Assembly (NCBI GenBank): GCA_041477815.1
Contig: JBGOUV010000074.1
Span: 1-20,274 of the forward strand
DNA length: 20,274 nt
Direction of reading: 5' to 3'
Source of the DNA: JBGOUV01 sp041477815
GTDB taxonomy: Bacteria; Acidobacteriota; Terriglobia; Bryobacterales; JACQDG01
Position 1 is the stretch's first letter, and each line of letters starts with the position of its first letter. A program made the position numbers and the translations under genes. Below are positions 8,927 through 15,719 of the stretch, piece by piece. Under the pieces are notes generated by a model. The model was not told where the DNA came from. It worked only from the letters and a program-made list of their open reading frames with translations, and did not search any database.

Positions 8927-8948
8927 GTAGGGCGGGCTGCAGCCCTAC
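8927..8948. terminator. hairpin between convergent genes, terminator or REP-like
   Basis: GTAGGGC (8927-8933) and GCCCTAC (8942-8948) form a perfect 7-bp stem, and the loop itself contains GGGC/GCCC complementarity, so the core can pair in two ways. It lies just after the esterase stop and abuts the end of the convergent membrane-protein gene. No T-run follows on the plus strand beyond TT, so it may be a dispersed GTAGGGC-type repeat as well as, or instead of, a terminator. Confidence 0.45.
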
Positions 8949-8949
8949 T

Positions 8950-9336
8950 TCACCGCGGCGGTTGGTCAAACAGCCGCGCGCCCTCCACCGAGAGCAGGGC
9001 CCACAGGCTGTAGATTCCCAGCGCGGTGCCCAGGGGCACGTTGAACAGGTGCAGGGCGGAAAGAATGATGGCGAGAATTCGCGCCCAGGAACGGTAGCGG
9101 AGTAACCCGATGCCGGCGGCCAAGCCGGGGGCGGACAAGGCGGCCAGGACCACGAAGGCGAGGCCCCCGATGACACTGAGAATCGGGACCGCCACGCGCG
9201 CGTCGCTGGAGTGGTCGGTCACGCCCACCAGGCCGGCCAGGCCGCCGAAGAACAGCAGGGCCACCACCGCCGCGCACAAGCCCAAAGCCCCGAATACGAT
9301 GTGAAGCCAGGCCACCACTCGGATATGGGACGCCAT
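8950..9336 (-). CDS. small integral membrane protein, uncharacterised
   Basis: 128 aa. Four hydrophobic segments are visible: about 7-30, 46-66, 67-80 (two short ones in tandem) and 86-112. They are separated by short polar turns (TDHSSDAR, RYRSWAR). The RYRSWARILAIILSALHLFN segment followed by NVPLGTALGIYSLWALL is characteristic of an abundant, unnamed acidobacterial membrane family. GGAGGG (9346-9341) lies 4 nt before the ATG and TATAAT (9361-9356) lies 19 nt before it. Downstream it converges on the esterase gene; upstream it diverges from the EAL-HDOD gene. No catalytic residues are seen, and function is unknown. Confidence 0.8.
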   Translation of the reverse strand: MASHIRVVAWLHIVFGALGLCAAVVALLFFGGLAGLVGVTDHSSDARVAVPILSVIGGLAFVVLAALSAPGLAAGIGLLRYRSWARILAIILSALHLFNVPLGTALGIYSLWALLSVEGARLFDQPPR

Positions 9337-9354
9337 GGAACCCTCCGCGGTCCG

Positions 9355-9361
9355 TATTATA
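9355..9361. promoter_or_regulatory. symmetrical -10 element shared by divergent genes
   Basis: TATTAT on the plus strand (9355-9360) and TATAAT on the minus strand (9361-9356) overlap within GTATTATAC. The minus-strand copy is well placed for the membrane-protein gene. The plus-strand copy would give the EAL-HDOD gene a leader of about 70 nt. No convincing -35 box is seen on either side. Confidence 0.4.
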
Positions 9362-9386
9362 CGCTGCTGGGCCGGGAGGTTGATCC

Positions 9387-9407
9387 ACGATCTACGATCT
9401 ACGATCC
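9387..9407 (+). repeat. three tandem copies of a heptamer, ACGATC(T/C)
   Basis: ACGATCT occurs at 9387-9393 and 9394-9400 and is followed by ACGATCC at 9401-9407, in the predicted leader of the EAL-HDOD gene. It could be a short binding array or a slippage-prone repeat. Confidence 0.6.
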
Positions 9408-9438
9408 CTTTGGTCGATTAGGATTCTTGCAGCGCCGG

Positions 9439-10647
9439 ATGGTTCTACAAGACATCTTTGTCGGGCGGCAGCCGATTTACGACCGTCACCTGGAATGCTT
9501 CGCCTATGAGTTGCTCTACCGGGCCGGTGACGCCGACCACGCGGGCGTCGCCGACGGCGACCAGGCCACCTCGCAGGTGGTTTATAACGCCTTCCTGGAG
9601 ATCGGCTTGGACAAACTGGTGGGCAAGCGGACGGCCTTCATCAATGTCACCCGCGACTTCCTGCTTTCCGACTACACCGCGGTCATACCGCCCCGTCGCA
9701 CGGTACTCGAAATCCTGGAGGACGTCGAGATTGACGACCGGTTAATCCGCGCGGTGCGCCGGCTGCGGGCCCAAGGCTACCAGATCGGCTTGGACGATTT
9801 CATCTACCACCCGCACATGCAACCGCTGGTGGAGCTGGCCGATATCATCAAGATCGACTTGCTGCAGTTGGACACCGCCCAGGTGGCCCAGCACGTGGAG
9901 CGGCTGCGACCCTACCCGCTCAAGCTGCTGGCCGAGAAGGTCGAGACCCACGAGCAGTTCCGCCGGTGCCTGGCCCTGGGGTTTGAGTATTTCCAGGGCT
10001 ATTTTCTGTGCCGGCCGGAGGTCGTCAAGGGCCGCCAGATGGCGCCCAACAAGGTAGCGACATTGCGGCTGCTGGCCCGGCTCCAGGACGCCGCGGTCGA
10101 TCTGCGGGAGTTGGGCGAGATTATCAGCCACGACCTGTCGCTGGCCCACCGGATGCTGCGCGTGATCAACTCGGCGGAGATGTTTCTCGCCCAGAAGGTC
10201 GAATCCATCAGCCAGGCGATCCTATTGCTAGGTACGCAATTCGTCGCCAAGCTGGCCGGCCTGGTGATTCTGGCCAGGATGGAGGGCCAGCCCCGGGAAC
10301 TGATCACCACCGCCATCACGCGGGCCCGCATGTGCGAGCTGTTGGGGGCGGTGGCCGGCGGGGAGGCCCCGGAGGCCTTCTTCCTGGTGGGTCTGTTCTC
10401 CACTCTGGACGCCATCTTGGGCGTTTCACTCGAATCGGCCTTGAACCAGTTGCCCTTGACCGAGAAGGTCCGGGCGGCCCTGCTGGCCCGGGAAGGCATT
10501 CTGGGGCAGGTGCTGGACTGTGCCCTGGCCTTCGAGCGGGGCGACTGGGATACGGTAGCCGCTTGCGGTCTGGACCCGTCGGCCATTCAAAACAGCTATC
10601 TCCAGGCCATCTCCTGGGCGGCCGACATGACCTCCCAGGTCACGTAA
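9439..10647 (+). CDS. EAL-HDOD signalling protein (YuxH-like)
   Basis: 402 aa from the ATG at 9439, where the family normally begins (DIFVGRQPIYDR). Residues 1-200 form an EAL domain: E24 in YELLYR (the 'EAL' position reads ELL), N69, E91, D119-D120, K138 and D140 (IKID), AEKVE at 165-169 and QGY at 186-188. The DDFGTGYS loop of active c-di-GMP phosphodiesterases is replaced by DDFIYHPH, so loop 6 is degenerate. Residues about 205-390 form an HDOD domain (HDLSLAHRMLRVINSAE, then ISQAILLLG). Proteins of this architecture usually bind c-di-GMP or act as regulators rather than hydrolysing it; I infer the same here. Cytoplasmic, no signal peptide. No strong Shine-Dalgarno is visible. Confidence 0.88.
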   Translation: MVLQDIFVGRQPIYDRHLECFAYELLYRAGDADHAGVADGDQATSQVVYNAFLEIGLDKLVGKRTAFINVTRDFLLSDYTAVIPPRRTVLEILEDVEIDDRLIRAVRRLRAQGYQIGLDDFIYHPHMQPLVELADIIKIDLLQLDTAQVAQHVERLRPYPLKLLAEKVETHEQFRRCLALGFEYFQGYFLCRPEVVKGRQMAPNKVATLRLLARLQDAAVDLRELGEIISHDLSLAHRMLRVINSAEMFLAQKVESISQAILLLGTQFVAKLAGLVILARMEGQPRELITTAITRARMCELLGAVAGGEAPEAFFLVGLFSTLDAILGVSLESALNQLPLTEKVRAALLAREGILGQVLDCALAFERGDWDTVAACGLDPSAIQNSYLQAISWAADMTSQVT

Positions 10648-10653
10648 CATTTG

Positions 10654-10714
10654 CATACCAGGTCAGACCCTCTCGCCGGTAACTCCTTGTAATCACTGGG
10701 TCGGACTTGGTGTG
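10654..10714. repeat. imperfect long inverted repeat downstream of the EAL-HDOD gene
   Basis: The left arm ACCAGGTCAGACCC (10657-10670) and the right arm GGGTCGGACTTGGT (10698-10711) pair at 12 of 14 positions. The stem can be extended outward by CA/TG (10654-10655 with 10713-10714). The loop is 27 nt. It begins seven bases after the stop at 10647 and ends 40 nt before the next start codon. It could be a terminator-like or leader structure for the following gene, or the relic of a small repeat element. Confidence 0.5.
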
Positions 10715-10753
10715 GTAGCTCGATTGCAACAGTCGACAGGACGGAGGTTCCTC

Positions 10754-12130
10754 ATGCATCCGGTTCGACGTGCCGCTTGGTTCCTGTTCTTTACAACGCT
10801 GCTGATTACGCCCCTGCTGCTGCTGGCCAACATCAACGGCACACCGCTCGGCCGCACCGGCGCCTTTGGCGAGCCTGGTTGCGACGGTTTGGGGTGCCAC
10901 CGCAACGAGCCCTTGCCGCCGGGCAGCGGGCGGGTGGTGGTGGACGTCGGACCCTACGTGCCCGGACAGACCCAGCGGGTCCAGGTGCGGATCCTGGACA
11001 CCAACGCGAGAGTGTATGGGTTCCAGATGGCGGCGCGGGAGAGGCGGAACCCCCAGCAGCAGGCGGGAACGTTCCAACCGATCGCGGACGACAACAATGT
11101 GAGGGTGCGGTGCGCCAATGGGAGCGCCGCCCCGTGCAGCTCGGGGTTGGAGTATGTGACGCATACCTCGGCGAGGCCCCAGGAATTCACCTTTGCCGCC
11201 AGTTGGACGGCGCCGGCGAGCGACGTGGGCGAAGTGGTGTTCACGGTCGCAGCGGTGGGCGCCGACGGCGACCGGGGTACCAACGGGGACCGCAGTTATA
11301 CGACCCAGGTGAGTTCGCTTTACGCCCCCAGCAACCAGCCCTCGTTGCGCGAGGGGGGCGTGGTGAGCGCGGCCAGCTTTCTTGCGCCCGGCGGGTCGAT
11401 CGCCCAGGGCGCCCTGGTGAGCCTGTTCGGCGACAAACTGGCGCCCCCGGGGTTCTCCCGCGAGGTGACGCGTGACGACCTGACCGCCGACGGACGCCTG
11501 CCCACCGAGCTGAACCGCATCGGCGCCGACTTCCTGATCCCCAACGCCGATGCCCTCCCCGTTTATGTCCTGTTTGTGGGCGAGCGGCAGATGAATATCC
11601 AGGTTCCGGCGCTGCCCGCCGGGTTCAACGGCCGGCTGGACGTGCAGCCCGTCTTCAACCGCGGCCGGGGAGCCAACGAGGTGCGGGGGAACCGAGTGGC
11701 GGTCACGGTGCTGCCGGCCGTGCCGGCGCTGTTCACCTTCTCCGACGGGCGGAGCGTGGCGGCGGTGCACTCGGCGGTGCCGGCCGGCGCGCCGGTGGGG
11801 CGGGCGGGACTGTTTCCAAACTCGCGGCCGGCGCGGGTGGGGGACGTGATCCTGGTATTCGGGACCGGGTTCGGCCTGACCGCGCCGCCGGTGGAGCCGG
11901 GCACGCTGGCCGCGGGAGCGGCCTCCCTGACGGCCACGGTGAGCGCCCGGATCGGCGGCCTGGCCCTGGCCTCGGCGGACATTCTCTATGCCGGGGCCGC
12001 CCCCGGGTTCGCCGGATTGCAGCAGTTCAACCTGCGGGTCCCGGCCGGCCTGGGGTCCGGCGATCTGCCTATTGTCCTCACGGTAGGCGGGCTGGAGACG
12101 CAGGCGGGGGTGACTTTGCGCGTGGAGTAA
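10754..12130 (+). CDS. secreted Reeler-like / choice-of-anchor protein with TIGR03437 (Solibacter) C-terminal domain
   Basis: 458 aa from the ATG at 10754, preceded by ACGGAGG (10741-10747) at 6-nt spacing. Residues 1-25 are a signal peptide or anchor (AAWFLFFTTLLITPLLLLA). Then comes G-CDGLGCH (C43, C48, H49), the Cys-Cys-His signature of bacterial 'choice-of-anchor V'/Reeler proteins. Its CX4CH spacing differs from a classical CXXCH haem site. A beta-rich Reeler-like domain (about 58-190) follows. From about 202 there is a TIGR03437-type region: VVSAASFLAPGGSIAQGALV, SLFGDKL, QMNIQVPALP, VILVFGTGFG and FAGLQQFNLRVP, the markers I associate with the Solibacter C-terminal domain. It is probably a surface or secreted protein of unknown ligand. 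Confidence 0.85.
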   Translation: MHPVRRAAWFLFFTTLLITPLLLLANINGTPLGRTGAFGEPGCDGLGCHRNEPLPPGSGRVVVDVGPYVPGQTQRVQVRILDTNARVYGFQMAARERRNPQQQAGTFQPIADDNNVRVRCANGSAAPCSSGLEYVTHTSARPQEFTFAASWTAPASDVGEVVFTVAAVGADGDRGTNGDRSYTTQVSSLYAPSNQPSLREGGVVSAASFLAPGGSIAQGALVSLFGDKLAPPGFSREVTRDDLTADGRLPTELNRIGADFLIPNADALPVYVLFVGERQMNIQVPALPAGFNGRLDVQPVFNRGRGANEVRGNRVAVTVLPAVPALFTFSDGRSVAAVHSAVPAGAPVGRAGLFPNSRPARVGDVILVFGTGFGLTAPPVEPGTLAAGAASLTATVSARIGGLALASADILYAGAAPGFAGLQQFNLRVPAGLGSGDLPIVLTVGGLETQAGVTLRVE

Positions 12131-12171
12131 GGCGGCCCCGGATTCTCGACCCCGCAGAATCAACGACTTGC

Positions 12172-12193
12172 CGTGGTGCAAATTTGCACCACG
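12172..12193. promoter_or_regulatory. 22-bp perfect palindrome in convergent intergenic space
   Basis: The half-site CGTGGTGCAAA (12172-12182) is followed directly by its exact reverse complement (12183-12193), with no central loop base. It lies 42 bp after the stop of the Reeler-like gene and 29 bp beyond the end of the convergent kinase gene. With no T-run after it and no gap for a hairpin loop, it looks more like a dimeric protein-binding site than a standard terminator, though a terminator role is possible. Confidence 0.6.
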
Positions 12194-12222
12194 TGACTCC
12201 AGGGCACTTTTGCCACGGGCTG

Positions 12223-15156
12223 TCAGCGGGTGCGAGGCGTCTCCGCGAGCCAGATGTTGCCGGTGAGATCGCTCAGCGCGAACACCATCTGATTGCCCCC
12301 TACCGACAAGCCGGTCAGACGGCTGGCGGCGCCCACCCGCCGAAGCGACTGGCGGGAGGAATGAAAGTGCTGGACGGCGAAGGGCGCGCCGGAGGGTTTC
12401 TTCGTCGCGGGGTCCACACGTCGCGCCCAGATGCAGCCGAAGCCATCGCGCTCGGAAACAAAGTAGATCACCCCGCCGCCCGGCGCCCAGCAGGGGTCTC
12501 TCTCCAGGGCGGTTCCATCGGTCACGGCGATCCAGCCGGTGGGAGGAACGGTCTCGCCTTTCACCGGCACGATCCATATTCGAGAGCTGGCCTTCGGGTT
12601 GTCTAGGGAGTGGAACGCGACCCACCTGCCGTCTGGCGAGAATCGCCCGCCGGAGACGATCTCACCGTCTTGCGACCGCACCGCCAGCCTTACACCTTTT
12701 CCTCCGGCCACGTCCAAAACCGCGACTTCATTGCTCGCGGTCGGCTGGTAGAGGATGCCGGAGCCATCGGTAGAGACTCCGGATACGGTACCGCAGCGAT
12801 CGCAGAACTTCTTCGCCGCGCCACCGTTGCCGGGCACGGCGTAAACGCTGTAATCCTCGCTGGAATACGCTATCCAGCTTCCATCACCGGCATACTTCGC
12901 GGCCACCAGCAGCCCCGGACTGAAGAGTAGGGCCTGGTCCGCGCCACTGGTGAGGTCCCGGGAGCGGAGCGACCAGACACCCGCGTGGCGGGTAAGATAG
13001 GCGAGCTTCCTGCCGTCCCAGGTAATGGAAGGAGCCCATTCCGGCGATGCTTCCGTGGTGAGGCGCCGGGGCTCACCGCGCGTCACCCCGGTGTCGGCGT
13101 CCACGGCAATCGTCCAGATATCAAAGTTCAGCACCTCGTCGGAAAACGCGATCCGTTCGACATCGTCCAGCCAGGCCCGCACTGCATGCACTTGGCGGCC
13201 GGGCGCTTGGATCACTCGCTTGGCGAGCCCGCGCACCTGGCGTTCCGTGGAGAGCTCGAGTTCCCACAGATTGGCGGAGTCGCCGAAGGTCGCGGCGAAC
13301 AGTAACCGATCGGCCGAGCCGCCGGTCCAGTCGAATACGGTGGGGAGAACACCGAGCCCCAGCTGCGTCCGGAGCAGGCCTTGCGCTCTTAGTTGACGCA
13401 GCGCGCCGGTTGCTTGCGGGCTGCCCTTGCCCTTGTCCACGGGCAGGATCCACCAGTCGAGGGTGGCCAGTTGGGCGCCTTCCTTCCGGCCCAAAACGAT
13501 CAACGCGTCGCCACGGGGCGACCAGGCCGGGTACATGGCCGCGGCCATTTCAGGATGCACCGGACGGGGCTGTCCGCCGCCGGCTTCCACCACGAACAGC
13601 CGCGCTGAGCCGGCGACGAACGAACCCTCGCGGCCCGTCCAGTAGGCGATCCACTGCCCGTCGGGCGAAAATCGGGGATTGCGGCCACCCGGCGCCACCA
13701 GCACCGGTTCGCCGGCCCCGATGGCCGGAACCATGTAAATGCCGCCGCCACCCGCCTCCGACCGGTAGGCGACCAGGGCGCCGTCGGGCGAGAAGGTGGG
13801 ATCGGTCTCGTCGGCCGGGTCCTTGGTCAGCCGCATGGGATCGCGCCCGCCGATCTGCTGCAGCCAGATATCGAGATTGCCTTCGTTGCCCCGGTCGGAC
13901 GCGAAGGCCAGCAGCTTGCCGTCGCGCGAGAGGGCGGGAAACGAGCTCAGGCCGTTGTCGGCCGTCAACATGCGCAGGAGGGGCTCGGGAGCCGTGGACG
14001 GGGCCGAGCCGCGCAGCAAGCGGAAGATCCCGGCGCCAACGAGGGCGCCAACCAGGCACGCCGCCGCTACGACAGGCCATCCGAACCGCCGCCGCAGCGG
14101 GCCGGGCGGGAGGGCGTCGGCGGTGGAGCCGGACGGCGACTCCATTTCTTTCAGCACATCCTCGAGGAGAAGCTTGACGTCGGAAATGTGCTGCCAGCGA
14201 TCGGCCGGTCTCTTCTCCAGGCATTTCGCGAGGACCCGGCTCACGCCCCGCGGAAGCGACGGCGGCAAGGGGGCGAAGGACGGCTCGTTCAGCACCACCG
14301 CCGCCCGCGTCCCGATGTGGGAGTCGTGGAAGGCTACCTGGCCGGTCAGCATCTCGAAGAGCACGGAGCCGAACGAAAAGATGTCGGAGCGCGGGTCGAC
14401 GGGCTTCCCTTGCGCCTGCTCCGGGGACATGTAAGAAATGGTGCCGACCACCTGACCGAGGCCGGTCAGCGAGTCATCGGCGGTGGGGTCGTCCACGGCC
14501 GCGGGCTTGAACTGCTTCACGGTTTGCTTGGCGATCCCGAAATCGAGCACCTTCACCAGGCCTCGCTCGGTGATCATCACGTTGCTCGGCTTGAGGTCGC
14601 GATGCACGATGCCGGCGTCATGGGCGGCGGCGAGGGCATCGGCGATCTGCACGGCGTACCGGAGAGCGGTGCGGGGGTCGAGGCCCTTTACCACGATCTC
14701 CTCGCGGAGGGTCTCGCCCATGACGCGCTCCATGACAATGAAATCGATGTCGCCCTGGCGGCCGACCTCGTGGACGGTAACGATGTTGGGATGATTCAGC
14801 GCCGAGGCCGATTGCGCTTCCCGGGTGAAGCGCTTGCGCTGGTCTTCATCAATGACGCCCGGCGGCAGCACCTTGATAGCCACGGTGCGGTGAAGCTTCT
14901 CGTCGATCCCTTCATAGACCCAGCCCATCCCCCCTTGTCCCAGCTTGCTCTGAATCCGGTAGTGACCGAGGAGGGCGCCGGGGGAAAGTCCGGAGGCCTC
15001 GCGCTTCAACGGGATTGCGAGCAGCCGCTCCGCTTCCGCGCGCATGGCCTGGTCCGGGCAATGCTGGTCGAGGTAGCGCGACCGCTGCTCGCCGGTCAAC
15101 GCGCCGGCGGCATCCACGATCTCTTTCAGCACCAGCCAGTGGGGATCACTGCTCAT
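12223..15156 (-). CDS. membrane-anchored Ser/Thr protein kinase with TolB-like PD40 propeller
   Basis: 977 aa. A short helical N-terminus (1-60) precedes a Hanks-type kinase (about 67-335): glycine loop GQGGMG (73-78), catalytic lysine K95 in VAIK, HRDLKPSN with D187, DFG at 205-207 and SPE at 244-246. All key residues are present, so it is predicted to be active. A basic and proline-rich linker leads to one membrane helix (about 359-381). The remainder (about 390-977) contains repeated PD40/WD40-like motifs (FSPDGALVAY, FSPDGQWIAYWT, FSPDGRWVAFHS), a TolB-type beta-propeller. The topology would put the kinase in the cytoplasm and the propeller outside, which suggests a sensor of an extracytoplasmic ligand. 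This architecture is expanded in Solibacteres. It is divergent from the Uma2-like gene; no strong Shine-Dalgarno. Confidence 0.93.
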   Translation of the reverse strand: MSSDPHWLVLKEIVDAAGALTGEQRSRYLDQHCPDQAMRAEAERLLAIPLKREASGLSPGALLGHYRIQSKLGQGGMGWVYEGIDEKLHRTVAIKVLPPGVIDEDQRKRFTREAQSASALNHPNIVTVHEVGRQGDIDFIVMERVMGETLREEIVVKGLDPRTALRYAVQIADALAAAHDAGIVHRDLKPSNVMITERGLVKVLDFGIAKQTVKQFKPAAVDDPTADDSLTGLGQVVGTISYMSPEQAQGKPVDPRSDIFSFGSVLFEMLTGQVAFHDSHIGTRAAVVLNEPSFAPLPPSLPRGVSRVLAKCLEKRPADRWQHISDVKLLLEDVLKEMESPSGSTADALPPGPLRRRFGWPVVAAACLVGALVGAGIFRLLRGSAPSTAPEPLLRMLTADNGLSSFPALSRDGKLLAFASDRGNEGNLDIWLQQIGGRDPMRLTKDPADETDPTFSPDGALVAYRSEAGGGGIYMVPAIGAGEPVLVAPGGRNPRFSPDGQWIAYWTGREGSFVAGSARLFVVEAGGGQPRPVHPEMAAAMYPAWSPRGDALIVLGRKEGAQLATLDWWILPVDKGKGSPQATGALRQLRAQGLLRTQLGLGVLPTVFDWTGGSADRLLFAATFGDSANLWELELSTERQVRGLAKRVIQAPGRQVHAVRAWLDDVERIAFSDEVLNFDIWTIAVDADTGVTRGEPRRLTTEASPEWAPSITWDGRKLAYLTRHAGVWSLRSRDLTSGADQALLFSPGLLVAAKYAGDGSWIAYSSEDYSVYAVPGNGGAAKKFCDRCGTVSGVSTDGSGILYQPTASNEVAVLDVAGGKGVRLAVRSQDGEIVSGGRFSPDGRWVAFHSLDNPKASSRIWIVPVKGETVPPTGWIAVTDGTALERDPCWAPGGGVIYFVSERDGFGCIWARRVDPATKKPSGAPFAVQHFHSSRQSLRRVGAASRLTGLSVGGNQMVFALSDLTGNIWLAETPRTR

Positions 15157-15218
15157 CGCGGTGTTACCGGGATGTCCGCCAGTGTAGCAGAGGCGATTAG
15201 GTGGCAGACTCGAAGCAC

Positions 15219-15716
15219 ATGGCTGCCCACACCCAGATCTCGGTGGAAGAGTATCTTCGGACCAGTTTCGACGGTCCGGATCGCGAGTATCTGGACGGGG
15301 AGATTGTGGAGAGGGGCCTGCCGAATCTGCCGCATAGCAAGGCTCAGAAGCGGCTGATCCTGTGGTTTGTCGGGATGGAGGAGACGCTATCCCTTCATTG
15401 TTTTCCGAATCTCCGTTTGCGTATCAGCGAGAGGCGTTATCGTGTGGCAGACCTGGCCGTGTTCCAAGGCGAGCCGGCTGAAGACGTTCCTTCGTCGCCG
15501 CCGCTAGTTGCCATTGAGATCCTTTCTCCCGACGACCGTTTCGCCGGGGTCCTGGCGAAACTGGAGGAATACCGCACCTGGGGAGTCGCTCACGTCTGGT
15601 TTGTGGATCCGATCAGCCGCAAGCTCTACGTCTACACGGCCGGGCTCAGTGAAACCTCCGCCTTTCGGCTTCCCGAGCACGGGGTCGAGTTGGCCGCCTC
15701 CGAAATCTTTCGCTGA
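15219..15716 (+). CDS. Uma2 family (DUF820) endonuclease-like protein
   Basis: 165 aa from the ATG at 15219, where relatives usually begin (MAAxTxISVEEYLRTS). A GTG at 15201 with AGAGGCG 5 nt upstream would add six residues and cannot be excluded. Family motifs: YLDGEIVERG (24-33), HSKAQ (39-43), RYRVADLAVF with D78, VAIEILSPDDR with E100, AKLEEY with K114 and GVAHVWFVDP. D78, E100 and K114 correspond to the PD-(D/E)XK nuclease core. Uma2 proteins are very common in Acidobacteriota, Cyanobacteria and Chloroflexi and their biological role is not settled. Its stop lies 3 bp before the end of the convergent ankyrin gene. Confidence 0.9.
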   Translation: MAAHTQISVEEYLRTSFDGPDREYLDGEIVERGLPNLPHSKAQKRLILWFVGMEETLSLHCFPNLRLRISERRYRVADLAVFQGEPAEDVPSSPPLVAIEILSPDDRFAGVLAKLEEYRTWGVAHVWFVDPISRKLYVYTAGLSETSAFRLPEHGVELAASEIFR

Positions 15717-15719
15717 CCA

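Noticed and set aside
12172..12193. The palindrome as a sigma-54 promoter (-24 GG / -12 GC)
   Set aside because: The GG-to-GC spacing is 9, one short of the required 10, and no gene lies downstream in either direction; both flanking genes end here.
10640..12625. Minus-strand open frame of 661 codons across the Reeler-like gene
   Set aside because: It lies opposite a gene with signal peptide, Shine-Dalgarno and recognised domains; the product is Arg/Gly/His-rich and has no recognisable motif.
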